Part shown: positions 1 through 8,282 of the stretch, in pieces
Layout of the letters: each line of letters opens with the position of its first letter
Numbering within the stretch: the stretch's first letter is position 1
Source of the DNA: Clostridiales bacterium
Lineage (GTDB): Bacteria; Bacillota; Clostridia; Lachnospirales; Lachnospiraceae
Reading direction: 5' to 3'
NCBI GenBank assembly: GCA_018365455.1
Contig: JAGZJZ010000066.1
Location: 1 to 33,319 of the forward strand
Length of the DNA: 33,319 nt
Position numbers and translations under genes: made by a program
The notes under the pieces: generated by a model
What the model saw: the letters and a program-made list of their open reading frames with translations, nothing else
The model's database searches: none
What the model was told of the DNA's origin: nothing

Positions 1-31
1 AATTTTTACCATACTACAATTTGAACAAAAA

Positions 32-64
32 ATAGGATCTAATACGCATTGTATCAGATCCTAT
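32..64 (-). terminator. Intrinsic terminator-like hairpin (minus strand)
   Basis: Arms ATAGGATCT (32-40) and AGATCCTAT (56-64) pair, followed after one mismatch by ATAC/GTAT around a five-base loop. Read on the minus strand the stem runs straight into a U-rich tract (the A-run at 27-32). No minus-strand gene is visible between it and 189, so it may serve both directions for an upstream plus-strand gene outside the window. Confidence 0.5.
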
Positions 65-98
65 TACGCATCGTTTAAAAACTGGTTGATGCCATTGA

Positions 99-128
99 GG
101 TGCTTTCCAATGGAAAGTATCTTTTTTT
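99..128 (+). terminator. Intrinsic terminator upstream of dpaA
   Basis: The stem GGTGCTTTCC (99-108) pairs with GGAAAGTATC (112-121, two G-U pairs) across a three-base loop and is followed by seven T residues at 122-128. It probably ends a transcript arriving from the left, leaving dpaA to its own promoter just downstream. Confidence 0.65.
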
Positions 129-150
129 GTGCGCAATTTTCCTGAGCGAT

Positions 151-159
151 CATATAGTA
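151..159 (+). promoter_or_regulatory. Sigma-K-like -10 box of dpaA
   Basis: CATATAGTA matches the sigma-K -10 pattern CATANNNTA and lies about 30 bases before the chosen dpaA start, after the terminator at 99-128. No convincing AC-type -35 element is seen about 16 bases upstream, so the match is partial. In Bacillus subtilis the dipicolinate synthase operon is transcribed by sigma K in the mother cell. Confidence 0.35.
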
Positions 160-188
160 ATAAGAGCCTATGCAGCGAGGAGACAAGA

Positions 189-1091
189 ATGATAACCAAT
201 ATTTATGATTTTGGGATAATCGGTGGGGATATGCGACAGGTCTATATGGCTCAGATATTGGCAGAGCAGGGATACCGGGTCTGCGTCTATGGTTTATGTA
301 AAGAGATAAGTCCGGATATGCAGTCGGATGCCACAGATGGTGAGCCTGTTCTGTGTGAAAAATCTTTGACGGATGCGGTTCAGAAGTCAGGGATTATCAT
401 AGCACCGATTCCAATGACAAAAAATAAAAAGGATTTAAGCAATCAGGTTGGAAAAGATGATTTGAGTTTAAATGAACTGATGGAGGCGCTGAAGGAAGGG
501 CAATATTTTTTTGCAGGATGCATTCCAGAAGGGTTCCGGGATAAGGCAGCGGACAAAGGCGCCACATGCTGTGATTTTATGAAAAATGAAGAACTGGCGA
601 TATACAACAGCATTGCCACAGCGGAAGGAGCCATTGCGGAAGCAATTCAGAAAAGCCCGCGGAACCTGCACAGGAGTGAGTGTCTGGTGCTGGGGTACGG
701 TAAATGCGGCAAGACACTTGCAGCATATTTGAAAGGTATGTTTTGCAGAGTTACTGTCTGTGCAAGGAGGCCGGATGTCCGTTCGGAGGCTTCTATTTTA
801 GCAGATGAAGTAATCAGCTTTGATGATATTCCGGATAATCTTAAGCAGTATTCTTTTATATTCAACACAATTCCCAACATGATAATAGACCGCAGTTTAT
901 TAATGTCTGTTAAAAAACAAGCGATTATCATTGATATAGCATCCGCTCCCGGCGGAGTTGATTTTACGGCAGCGAAAGAATTAGGAATTCCGGCGTGGCT
1001 GTGCCCGGGACTTCCAGGAAAATATGCACCTGAGTCATCTGCCAGAGCAATGACTGACGTATTGATGCAGGAAATGCAGCAGCATGTTTAG
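189..1091 (+). CDS. dpaA: Dipicolinate synthase subunit A
   Basis: Three hundred residues, close to the usual SpoVFA length. With DpaB it converts the dihydrodipicolinate-pathway intermediate to dipicolinic acid, the calcium-chelating compound loaded into the spore core; the enzyme acts in the mother cell. The N-terminus begins MITNIYDFGIIGGDMRQVYM, typical of the family. A nucleotide-binding glycine motif GYGKCG lies at residues 169-174, the Rossmann fold of the C-terminal half. The ATG at 189 is chosen because GCGAGGAG sits just upstream; the open frame reaches back to a GTG at 129, but that lies before the likely promoter. dpaB follows 15 bp downstream with its own RBS. The identification is strong; the sporulation timing is inferred from the family. 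Confidence 0.93.
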   Translation: MITNIYDFGIIGGDMRQVYMAQILAEQGYRVCVYGLCKEISPDMQSDATDGEPVLCEKSLTDAVQKSGIIIAPIPMTKNKKDLSNQVGKDDLSLNELMEALKEGQYFFAGCIPEGFRDKAADKGATCCDFMKNEELAIYNSIATAEGAIAEAIQKSPRNLHRSECLVLGYGKCGKTLAAYLKGMFCRVTVCARRPDVRSEASILADEVISFDDIPDNLKQYSFIFNTIPNMIIDRSLLMSVKKQAIIIDIASAPGGVDFTAAKELGIPAWLCPGLPGKYAPESSARAMTDVLMQEMQQHV

Positions 1092-1106
1092 AAGGAGTGA
1101 AGTGAT

Positions 1107-1685
1107 ATGTCTATAAAAGGTAAAAAAATAGGGGTTGCTTTTACAGGATCATTTTGTACGTATAAAAAAGTTTTTGAAGAACTGAAAAAGCTGGTGGAAG
1201 AAGGTGCGGAGGTACAGACAATTTTTTCCAATGCCTCCCAGACGATTGACAGCAGATTTGGAAAGGCCGCAGATTTTATAGCGGATGCAGAGAGAATTAC
1301 CGGTATCAGACCGATGATGACAATTAACCAGGCGGAACCCATCGGTCCTAAAAGTCTGCTGGACCTGCTGGTAATCCTGCCATGTACCGGAAATACCATC
1401 GCGAAGCTTGCCAATGGAATTACAGATACCCCTGTTCTGATGGCGGCAAAGGCACATCTGCGCAACGAAAAGCCATTGGTTGTTTCTGTTTCCACAAATG
1501 ATGCATTGGGAATGAATATGAAAAATATCGGACTGCTTTTAAATGCGAAGCATATCTATTTTGTTCCGTTTGGTCAGGATGACCCGGTGAAGAAGCCAAA
1601 TTCTATGGTTGCGCACACGGAACTTTTAATTCCCACAGTAGAAGCTGCGCTTCAGGGCAGGCAATATCAGCCGATCATTCAGTAA
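1107..1685 (+). CDS. dpaB: Dipicolinate synthase subunit B (flavoprotein)
   Basis: The product has 192 residues and is a flavoprotein of the SpoVFB type (HFCD-like fold, the superfamily that also contains the CoaC decarboxylase). It is the second subunit of dipicolinate synthase. Visible family features are the N-terminal GSFCTYKKV segment, where the flavin phosphate site is expected, and PCTGNTIAKLANGITDTP in the middle, which corresponds to the cofactor-binding loop. The start ATG has GAAGGAG eight bases upstream. The gene is directly downstream of dpaA, so the two are surely co-transcribed, and asnB follows after only 36 bp. Confidence 0.93.
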   Translation: MSIKGKKIGVAFTGSFCTYKKVFEELKKLVEEGAEVQTIFSNASQTIDSRFGKAADFIADAERITGIRPMMTINQAEPIGPKSLLDLLVILPCTGNTIAKLANGITDTPVLMAAKAHLRNEKPLVVSVSTNDALGMNMKNIGLLLNAKHIYFVPFGQDDPVKKPNSMVAHTELLIPTVEAALQGRQYQPIIQ

Positions 1686-1721
1686 ACAAAAGTACGTTGT
1701 AAGAAAGGGTAAGGTGTTGCT

Positions 1722-3572
1722 ATGTGTGGAATTGCCGGATTTTGTAATCCGTTTACGGAGTATGCCAATGAGGAAGGAAAATGGAGAGGTATTCTAGAGA
1801 AAATGAATCAGGTACAAAAGCGCAGGGGACCGGACGATGAGGGAACTTATCTGAATAAGGGATGCGGTCTTGCCCACGTGCGTCTGTCCATTATTGACCT
1901 GGTTACCGGGCATCAGCCAATGATCAGGAAAGCCGGGGCAAGGGAATGTGCCATAGTCTATAATGGTGAGATTTATAATATGAATGAGTTGAAAAAAGAG
2001 CTGCAAAACGAAGGTGCCTGTTTTGAAACCACCAGTGATACGGAAGTAATACTGGAAGGATACATGCTTCATGGGGTGGACTATATAAAAAAATTAAACG
2101 GGATTTTCGCCATTGCAATCTGGGATGGAAATGAGGAATGTTTGTATCTGTTCCGTGACCGTCTGGGAGTAAAACCATTCTTTTATACCATGGCAGGTGA
2201 GACACTGGTCTTTTCTTCCGAGATCAAAGGATTGTTTGAATATCCACAGATCAAACCGGTACTGGACCGGGATGGGTTATGTGAGATTTTCGCACTGGGG
2301 CCTGCGAAGACTTATGGAAAAGGTGTATTTAAAAATGTCATGGAAGTGCTGCCCGGGCAGTTTATCCGCTTCGCTAAACACACCTGGGAGCAGAAACCTT
2401 ACTGGGAACTGGTGAGCAAACCCCATGAGGATTCCTATGAAGAGACGGTGGAGAAGACTTCCTGGCTGTTAGAAGATTCCGTGAAAAAACAGATGCTGTC
2501 CGACATACCAATCAGTACGTTTTTATCGGGCGGTGTAGACAGCAGTCTGGTTACGGCAATCTGCGCAAAAGAACTGAAGAAGCAGGGAAAGGTACTGAAT
2601 ACATTTTCTTTTGATTTTAAAGATAATAAGAAATATTTCAAATCTAATTCGTTCCAGCCCAGTGAAGACAGACCCTGGGTAGATATGATGGTGGATCATT
2701 GCCAGACAAATCACCACTACCTGGAATGTGACAATATGGAATTAATCGATTATTTGTTTAAGGCTGTGGATGCAAGGGATCTTCCCTGTATGGCGGATGT
2801 GGAATCCTCCCTCCTTTATTTCTGCTCTAAGGTGGTAGATATAAACAGTGTAACCCTCACCGGTGAGTGTGCGGATGAGATTTTCGGAGGATATCCCTGG
2901 TTCCATAAGAAGGAAGCATTCGAGGCAGACGCATTTCCCTGGTCCATGAGTATGGAACCCAGGAAGACGCTGCTCTCGGAAGATGTGATCCGTGAACTTC
3001 ATATGGAAGAGTACGCTCATGAAGCGTACCACAAGACCATCATGGAGACCCCGGTGCTTCCAGGAGAAAACAGTGAAGAAAAGAGAAGAAGAGAAATCGC
3101 TTACCTGAATCTGCGGTGGTTCATGGTGACTCTTTTGGACCGGATGGACCGAACCAGCATGTATTCCGGGCTGGAGGCCAGAGTGCCCCTGGCTGACCAT
3201 AGAATCGTGGAGTATATCTGGAATGTGCCCTGGGAAATGAAATGCCCGGATGGCATCGTAAAAGGGCTACTGCGTTCGGCAGGTGCGGGAATGCTTCCGG
3301 ATGAAGTATTATGGCGGAAAAAAAGTCCTTATCCGAAGACCTATCATCCAAAATACGAGCAGCTTCTTGGCAAACGCCTTCAGGAAGTATTGGCTGACCC
3401 CAATGCACCAATCAGGCAGCTCTTAGATACGAAAAAGGTTAATAACTTTGTAAACAGTCCTTCAGACTACGGGAAGCCCTGGTATGGGCAGCTCATGGCA
3501 GGACCGCAGATGCTTGCTTTTATGCTTCAGGTGAATTACTGGCTGGAGCAGTATCATATTGAGATTGTATAG
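1722..3572 (+). CDS. asnB: Glutamine-hydrolysing asparagine synthetase
   Basis: The 616-residue enzyme forms asparagine from aspartate, ATP and glutamine. The protein begins MCGIAGF, exposing Cys2 as the nucleophile of the class II glutaminase domain (about residues 2-210). The synthetase domain carries the ATP pyrophosphatase loop SGGVDSS at about residue 269. Length and layout match full-length bacterial AsnB/AsnO. The gap to dpaB is only 36 bp, contains an AAGGTG ribosome site and shows no terminator, so read-through from the dpaAB promoter is likely. This resembles the sporulation-linked asparagine synthetase AsnO (YisO) of Bacillus subtilis, though that parallel is inference. A strong terminator follows the stop codon. 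Confidence 0.93.
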   Translation: MCGIAGFCNPFTEYANEEGKWRGILEKMNQVQKRRGPDDEGTYLNKGCGLAHVRLSIIDLVTGHQPMIRKAGARECAIVYNGEIYNMNELKKELQNEGACFETTSDTEVILEGYMLHGVDYIKKLNGIFAIAIWDGNEECLYLFRDRLGVKPFFYTMAGETLVFSSEIKGLFEYPQIKPVLDRDGLCEIFALGPAKTYGKGVFKNVMEVLPGQFIRFAKHTWEQKPYWELVSKPHEDSYEETVEKTSWLLEDSVKKQMLSDIPISTFLSGGVDSSLVTAICAKELKKQGKVLNTFSFDFKDNKKYFKSNSFQPSEDRPWVDMMVDHCQTNHHYLECDNMELIDYLFKAVDARDLPCMADVESSLLYFCSKVVDINSVTLTGECADEIFGGYPWFHKKEAFEADAFPWSMSMEPRKTLLSEDVIRELHMEEYAHEAYHKTIMETPVLPGENSEEKRRREIAYLNLRWFMVTLLDRMDRTSMYSGLEARVPLADHRIVEYIWNVPWEMKCPDGIVKGLLRSAGAGMLPDEVLWRKKSPYPKTYHPKYEQLLGKRLQEVLADPNAPIRQLLDTKKVNNFVNSPSDYGKPWYGQLMAGPQMLAFMLQVNYWLEQYHIEIV

Positions 3573-3576
3573 TGTA

Positions 3577-3616
3577 AGAAAATGGGGGAAAGAGAAAATA
3601 TCTTTCTCCCATTTTG
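3577..3616 (+). terminator. Terminator after asnB
   Basis: A stem of about 15 bp starts four to six bases after the asnB stop. AAAATGGG and GAAAGA on the left pair with TCTTTC and CCCATTTT on the right around a short A-rich loop. The right arm ends in T residues, consistent with the end of a dpaA-dpaB-asnB transcript. Confidence 0.7.
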
Positions 3617-3786
3617 CAGAAATCCGGTTACCGTTGCCACCTTACAGATGCGTACAGTAACGAAAACTTTACGGTTATATGCATGAATGCAATACGTTTC
3701 TTTACAGGCAGCGAAAATAGAAGTATAATTAGTTCCATTAACAGGAGTGCAGTAATATAAAGATAAAAGACAGAGGAGGAAGGTAT

Positions 3787-4385
3787 TTGATTATCGGTAT
3801 TGTAATGGTTGTTATTGTATATACATTATTAAATGTATATCTGGCATGGCGGTATACGCCCTTTATCCGGTCGGTTATTCCAAGAGTGAAATTCTGGTGG
3901 GTTGCAGTGGTATTTGCAGTGATGGGATGCAGCTATGTGCTGCCGTCCTGTTTACCTATGTGGGGGTGGGTAAGAATTGCCGGTGCTCTGGGCTGTTACT
4001 GGATGGGATTTTTTGCATACAGCATGTTGTTTTTTGAGATCGTACGGCGTGTGGTGATACATAGGCTCAGTGAAGCGAACGCAGAGACTGGAGTGAAATC
4101 CAGGCAGAAATACAGGGAGATGAACCGCTGCTGGTTCTGGACCATCGGCCCGGGAATGCCAATGAGTATGAAGATGTGGATTTGGTTATGAGCGGACATA
4201 CCCACGCTGGACAGATGTTTCCGTTTAATCTGCTGACACGGCTGAACGAAAAATTCAATTACGGGTCTTATACTACGGAAAAAGGAGTTCCGGTAATTGT
4301 GACTTCGGGCATTGGTACCTGGGGACCGCCGGTGCGTATAGGCACTGATTCAGAGCTGGCAATCATCCAGCTGAATGGAAAATAA
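3787..4385 (+). pseudogene. Membrane-anchored metallophosphoesterase remnant
   Basis: The 5' part opens with TTG at 3787 after a GAGGAGG ribosome site and encodes a hydrophobic N-terminal region with several membrane segments. The frame then runs off course and stops at 4191. A second frame, from about 4074 to 4385, encodes RRDWSEIQAEIQ, then LLVLDHRPGNANEYEDVD, then the metal-binding motif MSGHTHAGQ and a typical C-terminal tail. Together these match the two ends of YkuE-like calcineurin-type phosphoesterases, which are usually 350-400 residues. The middle, with the first metal ligands (DxH, GD, GNHE motifs), is absent, and the two parts are out of frame. The gene is therefore a deletion pseudogene. 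Some translation of the N-terminal membrane piece is possible but would not give an enzyme. Confidence 0.8.
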
Positions 4386-4480
4386 AATGGAATAAAACGA
4401 ATTTTGCAGCAGTCGTGCGGCGACTGCTGCATCTAATAAAGAGATAATTAAAAAACTTTGTGGAAAAATGCAATTTCTTA

Positions 4481-4509
4481 TTGAAATTATATGAAATTTG
4501 TGGTATAAA
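4481..4509 (+). promoter_or_regulatory. Promoter of first tRNA-Trp
   Basis: TTGAAA (4481-4486) and TATAAA (4504-4509) are separated by exactly 17 bp, a good vegetative sigma-A promoter about 22 bp before the mature tRNA 5' end. Confidence 0.75.
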
Positions 4510-4530
4510 TAATAAGTCGGTAATTTACAG

Positions 4531-4601
4531 AGGGGATTGGTCAAGTGGTATGACAGAAGTCTCCAAAACTTTTAGTGGGAGTTCGATTCTCTCATCCCCT
4601 G
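4531..4601 (+). tRNA. tRNA-Trp (anticodon CCA), copy 1
   Basis: A complete cloverleaf can be folded by eye. The acceptor AGGGGAT pairs with ATCCCCT, the D stem GTCA with TGAC, the anticodon stem GAAGT with ACTTT (one G-U), and the T stem GGGAG with CTCTC. The loop CTCCAAA gives anticodon CCA at 4563-4565. A1-U72, G2-C71, G3-C70 and discriminator G73 match known bacterial tryptophanyl-tRNA identity elements. The variable region is only four bases and position 48 is T rather than C. CCA is not encoded; TTT follows. The gene is identical over all 71 bases to the copy at 12742. Confidence 0.88.
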
Positions 4602-4611
4602 TTTACGGATG

Positions 4612-4640
4612 AAACACTTTCCAGATGGAAGGTGTTTTTT
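4612..4640 (+). terminator. Terminator of first tRNA-Trp
   Basis: AACACTTTCC (4613-4622) pairs with GGAAGGTGTT (4627-4636) around AGAT and runs into six T residues. It begins 11 bases after the tRNA end. Confidence 0.85.
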
Positions 4641-4660
4641 ATTGCCTGAAATCAGGAGCC

Positions 4661-5545
4661 TTATACATGAAAAAGCATTCTCTGTGCAAATGCATTCCGG
4701 TATTCGGAAGGGGAGAGTCCTGATATTTTCTTATATGCTCTTGAAAAATTGTGGCTGTCGGAAAATCCCAGTGCGTGTGCTATTTCGGAGATGGATTTAT
4801 TGGTATCGGTGAGCATAAAGTTAGCGGCATTGATTTTATTTGTCAGGATGAACTGCTTTAGCGGTATACCTGCAACGGTACCAAATAAATGGGAAAGATA
4901 TTTTTCATTATAGCCGAAGTGGGCGGCAACATCCGATACTTTTAAGTTCCGGTTTATATTTAGTTTTACAAAATCAATGATATCGTGATAGATCTGTTTC
5001 TGCGTCTTTCTGGATTTCTCCAGAACTTCCTTTTTGGTATAAAACTGACTGAATAATTCACACAAAATTACAGTTGACATATAATTCAGAATTACGGGTT
5101 TGTATAAATTCTTTACCGCATCCTGAAGCTGTTTCATTAAAACGATGATTTTCTCCTGATTACCGGCAGTCCCCTGTCTCGGGATGCATATGGTATCTTC
5201 TGGCAATTGGCAGACGCAGGCCTGCAGCCCGTTTTCGGGAATATCTTTTAGAACGAAAGGAACACCTGTTTCAAAATGCAGCCAATAAAAGGAACAACGG
5301 GAAGGCCGTAATCCCCGGCGGTGATTGTTGGGTGCTGGGATGGGAGGCAGTAATAGAAATTCCCCTGCGGATACGGTGTAATCCTCATTATTATAAGTGA
5401 GATATAAGGTGCCCTCCGTCATGACGAAAAGCTCATAGTTAAACAATAAAAGATCTTCATGTATCCAATGTTCGGACGGTGCCTCAAATTTTCCTGTGAA
5501 ATTATAAATGAACGGTCGATTAATGGGAAATTCATATACGTACAT
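4661..5545 (-). CDS. AraC-family transcriptional regulator
   Basis: This 294-residue protein has an N-terminal cupin-like sensor region (about 1-150, including a basic, proline-rich PAPNNHRRGLRPS stretch of the AraC_binding type). A C-terminal pair of helix-turn-helix motifs (about 190-290) includes VSDVAAHFGYNEKYLSHLF and ISEIAHALGFSDSHNFSRAYK followed by GLSPSEYR, the hallmark AraC/XylS ending. The start at 5545 has GGAGGTG upstream on the minus strand. It is divergent from the GH127/ABC operon, so it most likely senses an arabinose-containing sugar and activates that operon; the ligand is inferred from context only. Confidence 0.93.
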   Translation of the reverse strand: MYVYEFPINRPFIYNFTGKFEAPSEHWIHEDLLLFNYELFVMTEGTLYLTYNNEDYTVSAGEFLLLPPIPAPNNHRRGLRPSRCSFYWLHFETGVPFVLKDIPENGLQACVCQLPEDTICIPRQGTAGNQEKIIVLMKQLQDAVKNLYKPVILNYMSTVILCELFSQFYTKKEVLEKSRKTQKQIYHDIIDFVKLNINRNLKVSDVAAHFGYNEKYLSHLFGTVAGIPLKQFILTNKINAANFMLTDTNKSISEIAHALGFSDSHNFSRAYKKISGLSPSEYRNAFAQRMLFHV

Positions 5546-5589
5546 GTGATTTTCACACCTCCTTATGGGTGGTTTTGGGTATTTGCCAG

Positions 5590-5691
5590 CAGTTATGCCA
5601 CAGTTATGGGATCAGTTATGTGCCGCAGAGTCCAGTTACGTCTTGCTGTTATAGGATGTAGTTCGGGATCTTAGTTGTGGACTTAGTTATG
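5590..5691. repeat. Degenerate AGTTATG array between araC-type gene and GH127
   Basis: Eight copies of a heptamer-centred unit (CAGTTATG and variants) begin at 5590, 5601, 5613, 5633, 5646, 5659, 5672 and 5684. Spacing is 11-13 bases apart from one 20-base step. The first three and the last are the best matches; the middle ones are degenerate. The array lies in the non-coding divergent region, nearer to the regulator gene. It could be a decayed tandem repeat or a phased set of protein-binding sites. Confidence 0.6.
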
Positions 5692-5736
5692 GAGAATTAT
5701 AAATTATGTTAAAACTGTGGACATTGTACAATAAAA

Positions 5737-5766
5737 TTCAAAAAAAGTAAAGAAAAATGTTATAAG
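5737..5766 (+). promoter_or_regulatory. Candidate promoter of GH127 operon
   Basis: TTCAAA (5737-5742) and TATAAG (5761-5766) are 18 bp apart in an A-rich stretch. The -10 region is embedded in a GTTAT...ATAAC inverted repeat. This is the best sigma-A-like candidate before 5983, but neither box is perfect. Confidence 0.35.
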
Positions 5767-5784
5767 TATACATAACGATAGAAA

Positions 5785-5847
5785 GAGTGTCAAAAGGATA
5801 GAAGATAAGTGTATCAAAAAGAAAGAAGTGACTTTTTGACACTTTTT
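5785..5847 (+). promoter_or_regulatory. Leader hairpin and repeated GTGTCAAAA sites
   Basis: GTGTCAAAAGG (5787-5797), GTGTATCAAAAAG (5809-5821) and the inverted CTTTTTGACACTT (5832-5844) are three versions of one motif. The second and third form a stem of about 13 bp with a two-base bulge, followed by five T residues. The element could be an attenuator-like terminator in the operon leader, or paired operator half-sites. It sits between the candidate promoter and the GH127 start at 5983. The remainder of the 5546-5982 interval shows no further gene. Confidence 0.45.
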
Positions 5848-5982
5848 ACAGGATAGTGATATTTACGAATACGGAAACCCGGGGTATATTAGAACATGTC
5901 TAAGTGATACACAGCTGTCAGAAAATAATTTGAAGATACGTTCTGCCAGCACAGAAATAAGAAAGATATTTAGGAGCATAAA

Positions 5983-8259
5983 ATGAATACAGAAAAGAAA
6001 TGTGTCAATTTAGCAATTTGTGAATTTGCTTATGATCAGATTGAATTAACAGACAGGGAGTGGAGAAATGCTTTCCGGCTGGAGGTGGAATATCTTGCGT
6101 CCCTGGATGTAGACCGTCTTCTGGCGGGATTTTTGGAAACGGCAGGTTACCAGGCAAAAGCCGGGAGATATCCTGGATGGGAAGTGACGGAGATTCAGGG
6201 TCATACTTTGGGGCATTTTCTCACAGCGGCTGCCCAGATCTATGCATCCGAAAAGTCCTCCCTTTGGTTGGAGAAGATGAATTACATCATGGAGGAACTG
6301 CACAGGTGCCAGAGTGAAGATGGCTATTTATTTGCATCCAACAGGGAAATCTTTGACCGGGTGGAAAATGGAAAACCAGCCTGGGTACCATGGTATACCA
6401 TGCACAAGATTCTCAGTGGGATCATCAAGGTATATGAAGTTACCAATCTTCAGACAGCATATCAGGTCATGAAAAAGCTCGGCACCTGGATTGTAAAGCG
6501 TACAAAAGGGTGGTCGCAGGAAACCAGAGACCGTGTCTTATCGGTGGAGTACGGGGGGATGAATGACTGTCTGTATGATTTGTTCCTGATTACCGGGGAA
6601 GAACAGTTTATGCATGGGGCACACCAATTCGATGAACAGGCCCTATTTGAGGCGCTGCATGATGGCAGGGATGTATTGAATGGACTCCATGCCAATACTA
6701 CCATACCTAAGATACTGGGAGCATTAAAACGATATATAGTTTTGGGAAAAACGGAATTATTCTACCTGGAAACGGCACAGAACTTTTGGGAGATCGTAGT
6801 GAAACACCATACCTATGCCACCGGAGGAAACAGTGAATGGGAACATTTCGGAGAGCCGGATGTACTGGACGCCGAACGAACAGCTTGTAACTGTGAAACC
6901 TGTAATACATATAACATGCTAAAGCTGTCACTGTGGTTATTTCAGCTTACCGGTGATAAAAAATACATGGATTATTACGATCATACAAAGATAAATGCAA
7001 TCTTATCCTCTCAAAATCCGGAAACCGGAATGACAATGTACTTCCAACCAATGGAAACCGGCTATTTTAAAGTCTATACAACCCCATACAACAGCTTCTG
7101 GTGCTGTACCGGAAGCGGGATGGAGAATTTTACAAAAGTGCAGGAGGGGATTTATTTTCACGATGACAAGGATCTGTACATCTGCCGGTATGTGGGTTCA
7201 AAGCTGGCATGGGAAAAGGAAAGGCTTGCTTTAAAAATGAATACAGTGGTTCAGGAAGATACACTGGAAGTGCAGATAAAATTTACCGAAGTACCCTTAC
7301 GCAAATTTGGTCTGTATCTGAGAATCCCGGACTGGTTGGAAAAGGATGCCGGGCTGCTGCTGAACGGGACATCTTTAAAAGGTGAAATTCAAAACGGATA
7401 TTTCTATATCTGCCGGGAATGGATGCAGAATGATGTGCTGGAATTGCATATGAAAATGACACTGCGCATCCATGGGTTACCGGATAATGAAAATGCAGCG
7501 GCTTTTAGTTATGGACCGTATCTGCTTAGTGCAGGGCTTGGGAATGTTATGATGGATATGACGGTAACCGGAGTTGACGTATTAGTTCCAAAGAAGGAAA
7601 TTGTGGTGAAAGATTATCTGATTTTGCAGGATATAGATATAGCAGATTGGAAAAGACAGATTGACCAGTATTTAATAAAAGAAAAAGGGAAGCTTGCTTT
7701 TCATTTGGATAATCAGGGGGAAGAATTGATTTTTACACCCCACTATGCCAGATACCGGGAACGGTATGGAATTTATTTCAGACTGTATAAAAAGCAGTCC
7801 GGCGAATTGCTGAAATTGTTGGAAAGAGAGAAAAGATCGAAGCAATTAAAAAATATTATGACGGATGTGATCCCCATAGGAAATGACCAATATGAACTGG
7901 CGCATGGCATTCAAGGGGAAAAGACAGATACACAGCGTCTGGCGGGACATCCTTTCCGATTCTGCAGGGAAGACGGATGGTTTTCTTACCGTATGACTAT
8001 GCAAAAAGCAGGGCAGGAACTTTGTATGACTCTGTGCAGCAGGGATGCGGGGAATGCTTATCGGATAACCTTGGATGGCAGAACACTGGTAAAGGATATG
8101 GTGGTGCAGAAGCAAGAGGAATTCTATCATATTTCTTATAAATTGCCGGTAAGTTGCGAATTAAATGAAGAAAAAGTCATAGAGGTTAAATTTCTAAATG
8201 ATTCAGGAGAAGGAACATTCCGCATTTTTGATGAACTTTATCTGAAGAAATGCGAGTAA
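5983..8259 (+). CDS. GH127-type beta-L-arabinofuranosidase
   Basis: The 758-residue protein has the DUF1680 / GH127 (GH146-related) layout: an N-terminal alpha/alpha barrel to about residue 400, then beta-sandwich regions. GH127 enzymes use a zinc-bound cysteine nucleophile. By comparison with HypBA1 of Bifidobacterium longum, the zinc ligands would be E305 and C307 in CNCETCNTYNML and C374 and C375 in FWCCTGSGMEN, with C374 as nucleophile. E291 in HFGEP is a candidate acid/base. No signal peptide is visible, so the enzyme is probably cytoplasmic and acts on imported arabino-oligosaccharides. The operon continues 23 bp later with a binding lipoprotein. Family assignment is firm; the exact linkage specificity is not determinable here. 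Confidence 0.9.
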   Translation: MNTEKKCVNLAICEFAYDQIELTDREWRNAFRLEVEYLASLDVDRLLAGFLETAGYQAKAGRYPGWEVTEIQGHTLGHFLTAAAQIYASEKSSLWLEKMNYIMEELHRCQSEDGYLFASNREIFDRVENGKPAWVPWYTMHKILSGIIKVYEVTNLQTAYQVMKKLGTWIVKRTKGWSQETRDRVLSVEYGGMNDCLYDLFLITGEEQFMHGAHQFDEQALFEALHDGRDVLNGLHANTTIPKILGALKRYIVLGKTELFYLETAQNFWEIVVKHHTYATGGNSEWEHFGEPDVLDAERTACNCETCNTYNMLKLSLWLFQLTGDKKYMDYYDHTKINAILSSQNPETGMTMYFQPMETGYFKVYTTPYNSFWCCTGSGMENFTKVQEGIYFHDDKDLYICRYVGSKLAWEKERLALKMNTVVQEDTLEVQIKFTEVPLRKFGLYLRIPDWLEKDAGLLLNGTSLKGEIQNGYFYICREWMQNDVLELHMKMTLRIHGLPDNENAAAFSYGPYLLSAGLGNVMMDMTVTGVDVLVPKKEIVVKDYLILQDIDIADWKRQIDQYLIKEKGKLAFHLDNQGEELIFTPHYARYRERYGIYFRLYKKQSGELLKLLEREKRSKQLKNIMTDVIPIGNDQYELAHGIQGEKTDTQRLAGHPFRFCREDGWFSYRMTMQKAGQELCMTLCSRDAGNAYRITLDGRTLVKDMVVQKQEEFYHISYKLPVSCELNEEKVIEVKFLNDSGEGTFRIFDELYLKKCE

Positions 8260-8282
8260 AAAAATAAATGGAGGTTGTGAAT

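Noticed and set aside
1088..1495. 135-codon minus-strand frame opposite dpaB
   Set aside because: It is the shadow of a well-supported gene and has no own features.
4531..4601. tRNA-Gly reading with anticodon TCC
   Set aside because: U33 placement in the seven-base loop gives CCA, and acceptor identity bases and G73 fit tryptophan.
5546..5982. Missed small gene between the AraC-type regulator and GH127
   Set aside because: Frames are short, lack ribosome sites and are occupied by the heptamer array, promoter and leader hairpin.
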